DNA from: an uncultured Burkholderiales bacterium | Lineage (GTDB): Bacteria; Pseudomonadota; Gammaproteobacteria; Burkholderiales; Burkholderiaceae_E | DNA length: 6,494 bases | Direction: 5' to 3' | Assembly: GCA_903923345.1 (NCBI GenBank) | Contig: CAIXXI010000157.1 | Location: 1-6,494 of the forward strand | Part shown: positions 5,548 through 6,494 of the stretch, piece by piece | Layout of the letters: the number at the start of each line of letters is the position of its first letter | Numbering within the stretch: the stretch's first letter is position 1 | Translations under genes and position numbers: made by a program | The notes under the pieces: model-generated | Told to the model about the DNA's origin: nothing | Databases searched by the model: none | The model's input: the letters and a program-made list of their open reading frames with translations, nothing else

Positions 5548-6483
5548 ATGCCCACACCGATCCTCCTGATGGCCCCTTTGCATGAACCCACCCAGCGCGA
5601 ACTCGAGTCGACCTGGACGGTTCATCGTTTCTACCAGGCTGATGACAAGGCGGCGCTGCTCGCTTCACTGGCCGGGGACTGTGAGGTCGTGGTCACCTCC
5701 GGAGGGCGGGGCATCGATGCAGCGACCCTGAAGCAGTTGCCCAAACTGAAGCTGGTGTCGTGTTTCGGCGTGGGTATCGATGCAATCGACAGCGGGTATT
5801 GCGCGGCCAACGGCATTGCCGTCACCAACACCCCGGATGTGCTGACCGACGATGTCGCCGATCTCGCCGTGGCCCTCATGCTCGCCTCCTTGCGCCAGGT
5901 GGTCAGCGCAGACCGCTGGGTGCGCGAGGGCAACTGGGTGGCGCGTGGCGGCATGCCGATCACCGCCACCGTGAGTCGTAAGAAGGTGGGGATCGTCGGG
6001 CTCGGACGCATTGGTGTGGCGATCGCAAATCGATGCGCCGCGTTTGGCACCGAGTTGGCCTATCACGGGCCGAACCGCAAGCCGGTTGATTGGGCCTATT
6101 ACCCGGATCTGGTCGAGATGGCCCGCTGGGCCGATGTCCTGATTGCCGCCTGTCCCGGTGGTGCCGCGACACAAGGCATCGTGTCCCGTGCCGTGCTCGA
6201 GGCATTGGGCCCGAACGGCCATTTCGTGAACATTGCCCGAGGCTCGGTGGTCGACCAGGCTGCGATGGTTGAGTTGCTCAGCGAGGGCACGCTCGGTGGC
6301 GCCGGTCTCGATGTGTTCAACGACGAGCCGCGCGTGCCCGCCGAACTGATCGCGATCCCGCGCGTGGTGCTGCAGCCCCACCATGGGAGCGGCACTCACG
6401 ACACGCGGTATGCGATGGGTCGCCTGACGATTGACAATGTGGCCGCCTATTTCGCCGGCAAACCGCTGCTCACACCCACCTGA
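5548..6483 (+). CDS. D-isomer-specific 2-hydroxyacid dehydrogenase, glyoxylate/hydroxypyruvate reductase type
   Basis: A 311-residue cytoplasmic enzyme of the family that reduces 2-keto acids to D-2-hydroxy acids. The N-terminal catalytic domain contains SCFGVGIDAID (71-81); the nucleotide-binding domain starts at VGIVGLGRIG (147-156). The catalytic triad is present: R231 in NIARGS, E260 in DVFNDEP and H278 in QPHHG. After the second strand come N176, R177 and K178 with no acidic residue, which favours NADPH. This fits the GhrB, GRHPR and plant hydroxyphenylpyruvate reductase branch. The start at 5548 has AAGG at 7-base spacing and gives the usual length; the frame is open back to 5428, but that part overlaps the divergent gene and resembles nothing in the family. 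If the local pathway releases glycolate or another 2-hydroxy acid, this enzyme could handle it, but the exact substrate is not readable. Confidence 0.92.
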   Translation: MPTPILLMAPLHEPTQRELESTWTVHRFYQADDKAALLASLAGDCEVVVTSGGRGIDAATLKQLPKLKLVSCFGVGIDAIDSGYCAANGIAVTNTPDVLTDDVADLAVALMLASLRQVVSADRWVREGNWVARGGMPITATVSRKKVGIVGLGRIGVAIANRCAAFGTELAYHGPNRKPVDWAYYPDLVEMARWADVLIAACPGGAATQGIVSRAVLEALGPNGHFVNIARGSVVDQAAMVELLSEGTLGGAGLDVFNDEPRVPAELIAIPRVVLQPHHGSGTHDTRYAMGRLTIDNVAAYFAGKPLLTPT

Positions 6484-6494
6484 GTCAATTCGCC

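Noticed and set aside
5665..6399. 244-codon minus-strand open frame opposite the hydroxyacid dehydrogenase
   Set aside because: Shadow of a gene with an intact catalytic triad; no family features of its own.
1..6494. Searched for CRISPR arrays, tRNA/rRNA genes, IS ends, attachment sites and riboswitches
   Set aside because: None supported: no regularly spaced repeats and no cloverleaf-like stretches in the short gaps between genes; almost all bases lie in the seven genes described.

Overview
This GC-rich, gene-dense window looks like a bacterial chromosome segment, most likely from a Gram-negative proteobacterium. That placement is inferred from the base composition, the signal peptide on the transporter and the sugar-acid genes; no rRNA or marker gene allows a firm assignment. 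There are seven protein genes, one cut by the left edge. No RNA gene, IS element, CRISPR array or intergenic gap over about 100 bases was seen.

Left part, minus strand (1-2148): a two-gene polar amino acid ABC importer. The upstream gene encodes a signal peptide, a periplasmic solute-binding region and a permease domain in one polypeptide. It overlaps the ATPase gene by 4 bases (ATGA). The solute-binding region has its two halves in permuted order. The ATPase looks like a mosaic: GlnQ-like in its first three quarters and LolD/MacB-like after the signature motif.

Middle part, plus strand (2207-4595), divergent from the transporter: three closely spaced genes. They are a BDH2-like short-chain dehydrogenase (SDR), a fumarylacetoacetate hydrolase (FAH) family enzyme and a second SDR. 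The SDR + FAH pair matches the last two steps of the non-phosphorylative (diketo-hydrolase) route for deoxy-sugar acids. In that route 2-keto-3-deoxy-L-fuconate or -rhamnonate is oxidised to a 2,4-diketo acid and hydrolysed to pyruvate plus a 2-hydroxy acid. The sugar dehydrogenase, lactonase and sugar-acid dehydratase needed upstream are not in the window.

Right part (4629-6483): a third SDR on the minus strand, convergent with the second SDR. It is divergent, across a 100-base spacer, from a D-isomer-specific 2-hydroxyacid dehydrogenase of the glyoxylate/hydroxypyruvate reductase type. Together the genes suggest a locus for uptake and oxidation of small carboxylated metabolites. The substrate assignments are inference. 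I see no clearly new system; the most unusual items are the ATPase mosaic and the permuted binding domain of the transporter.
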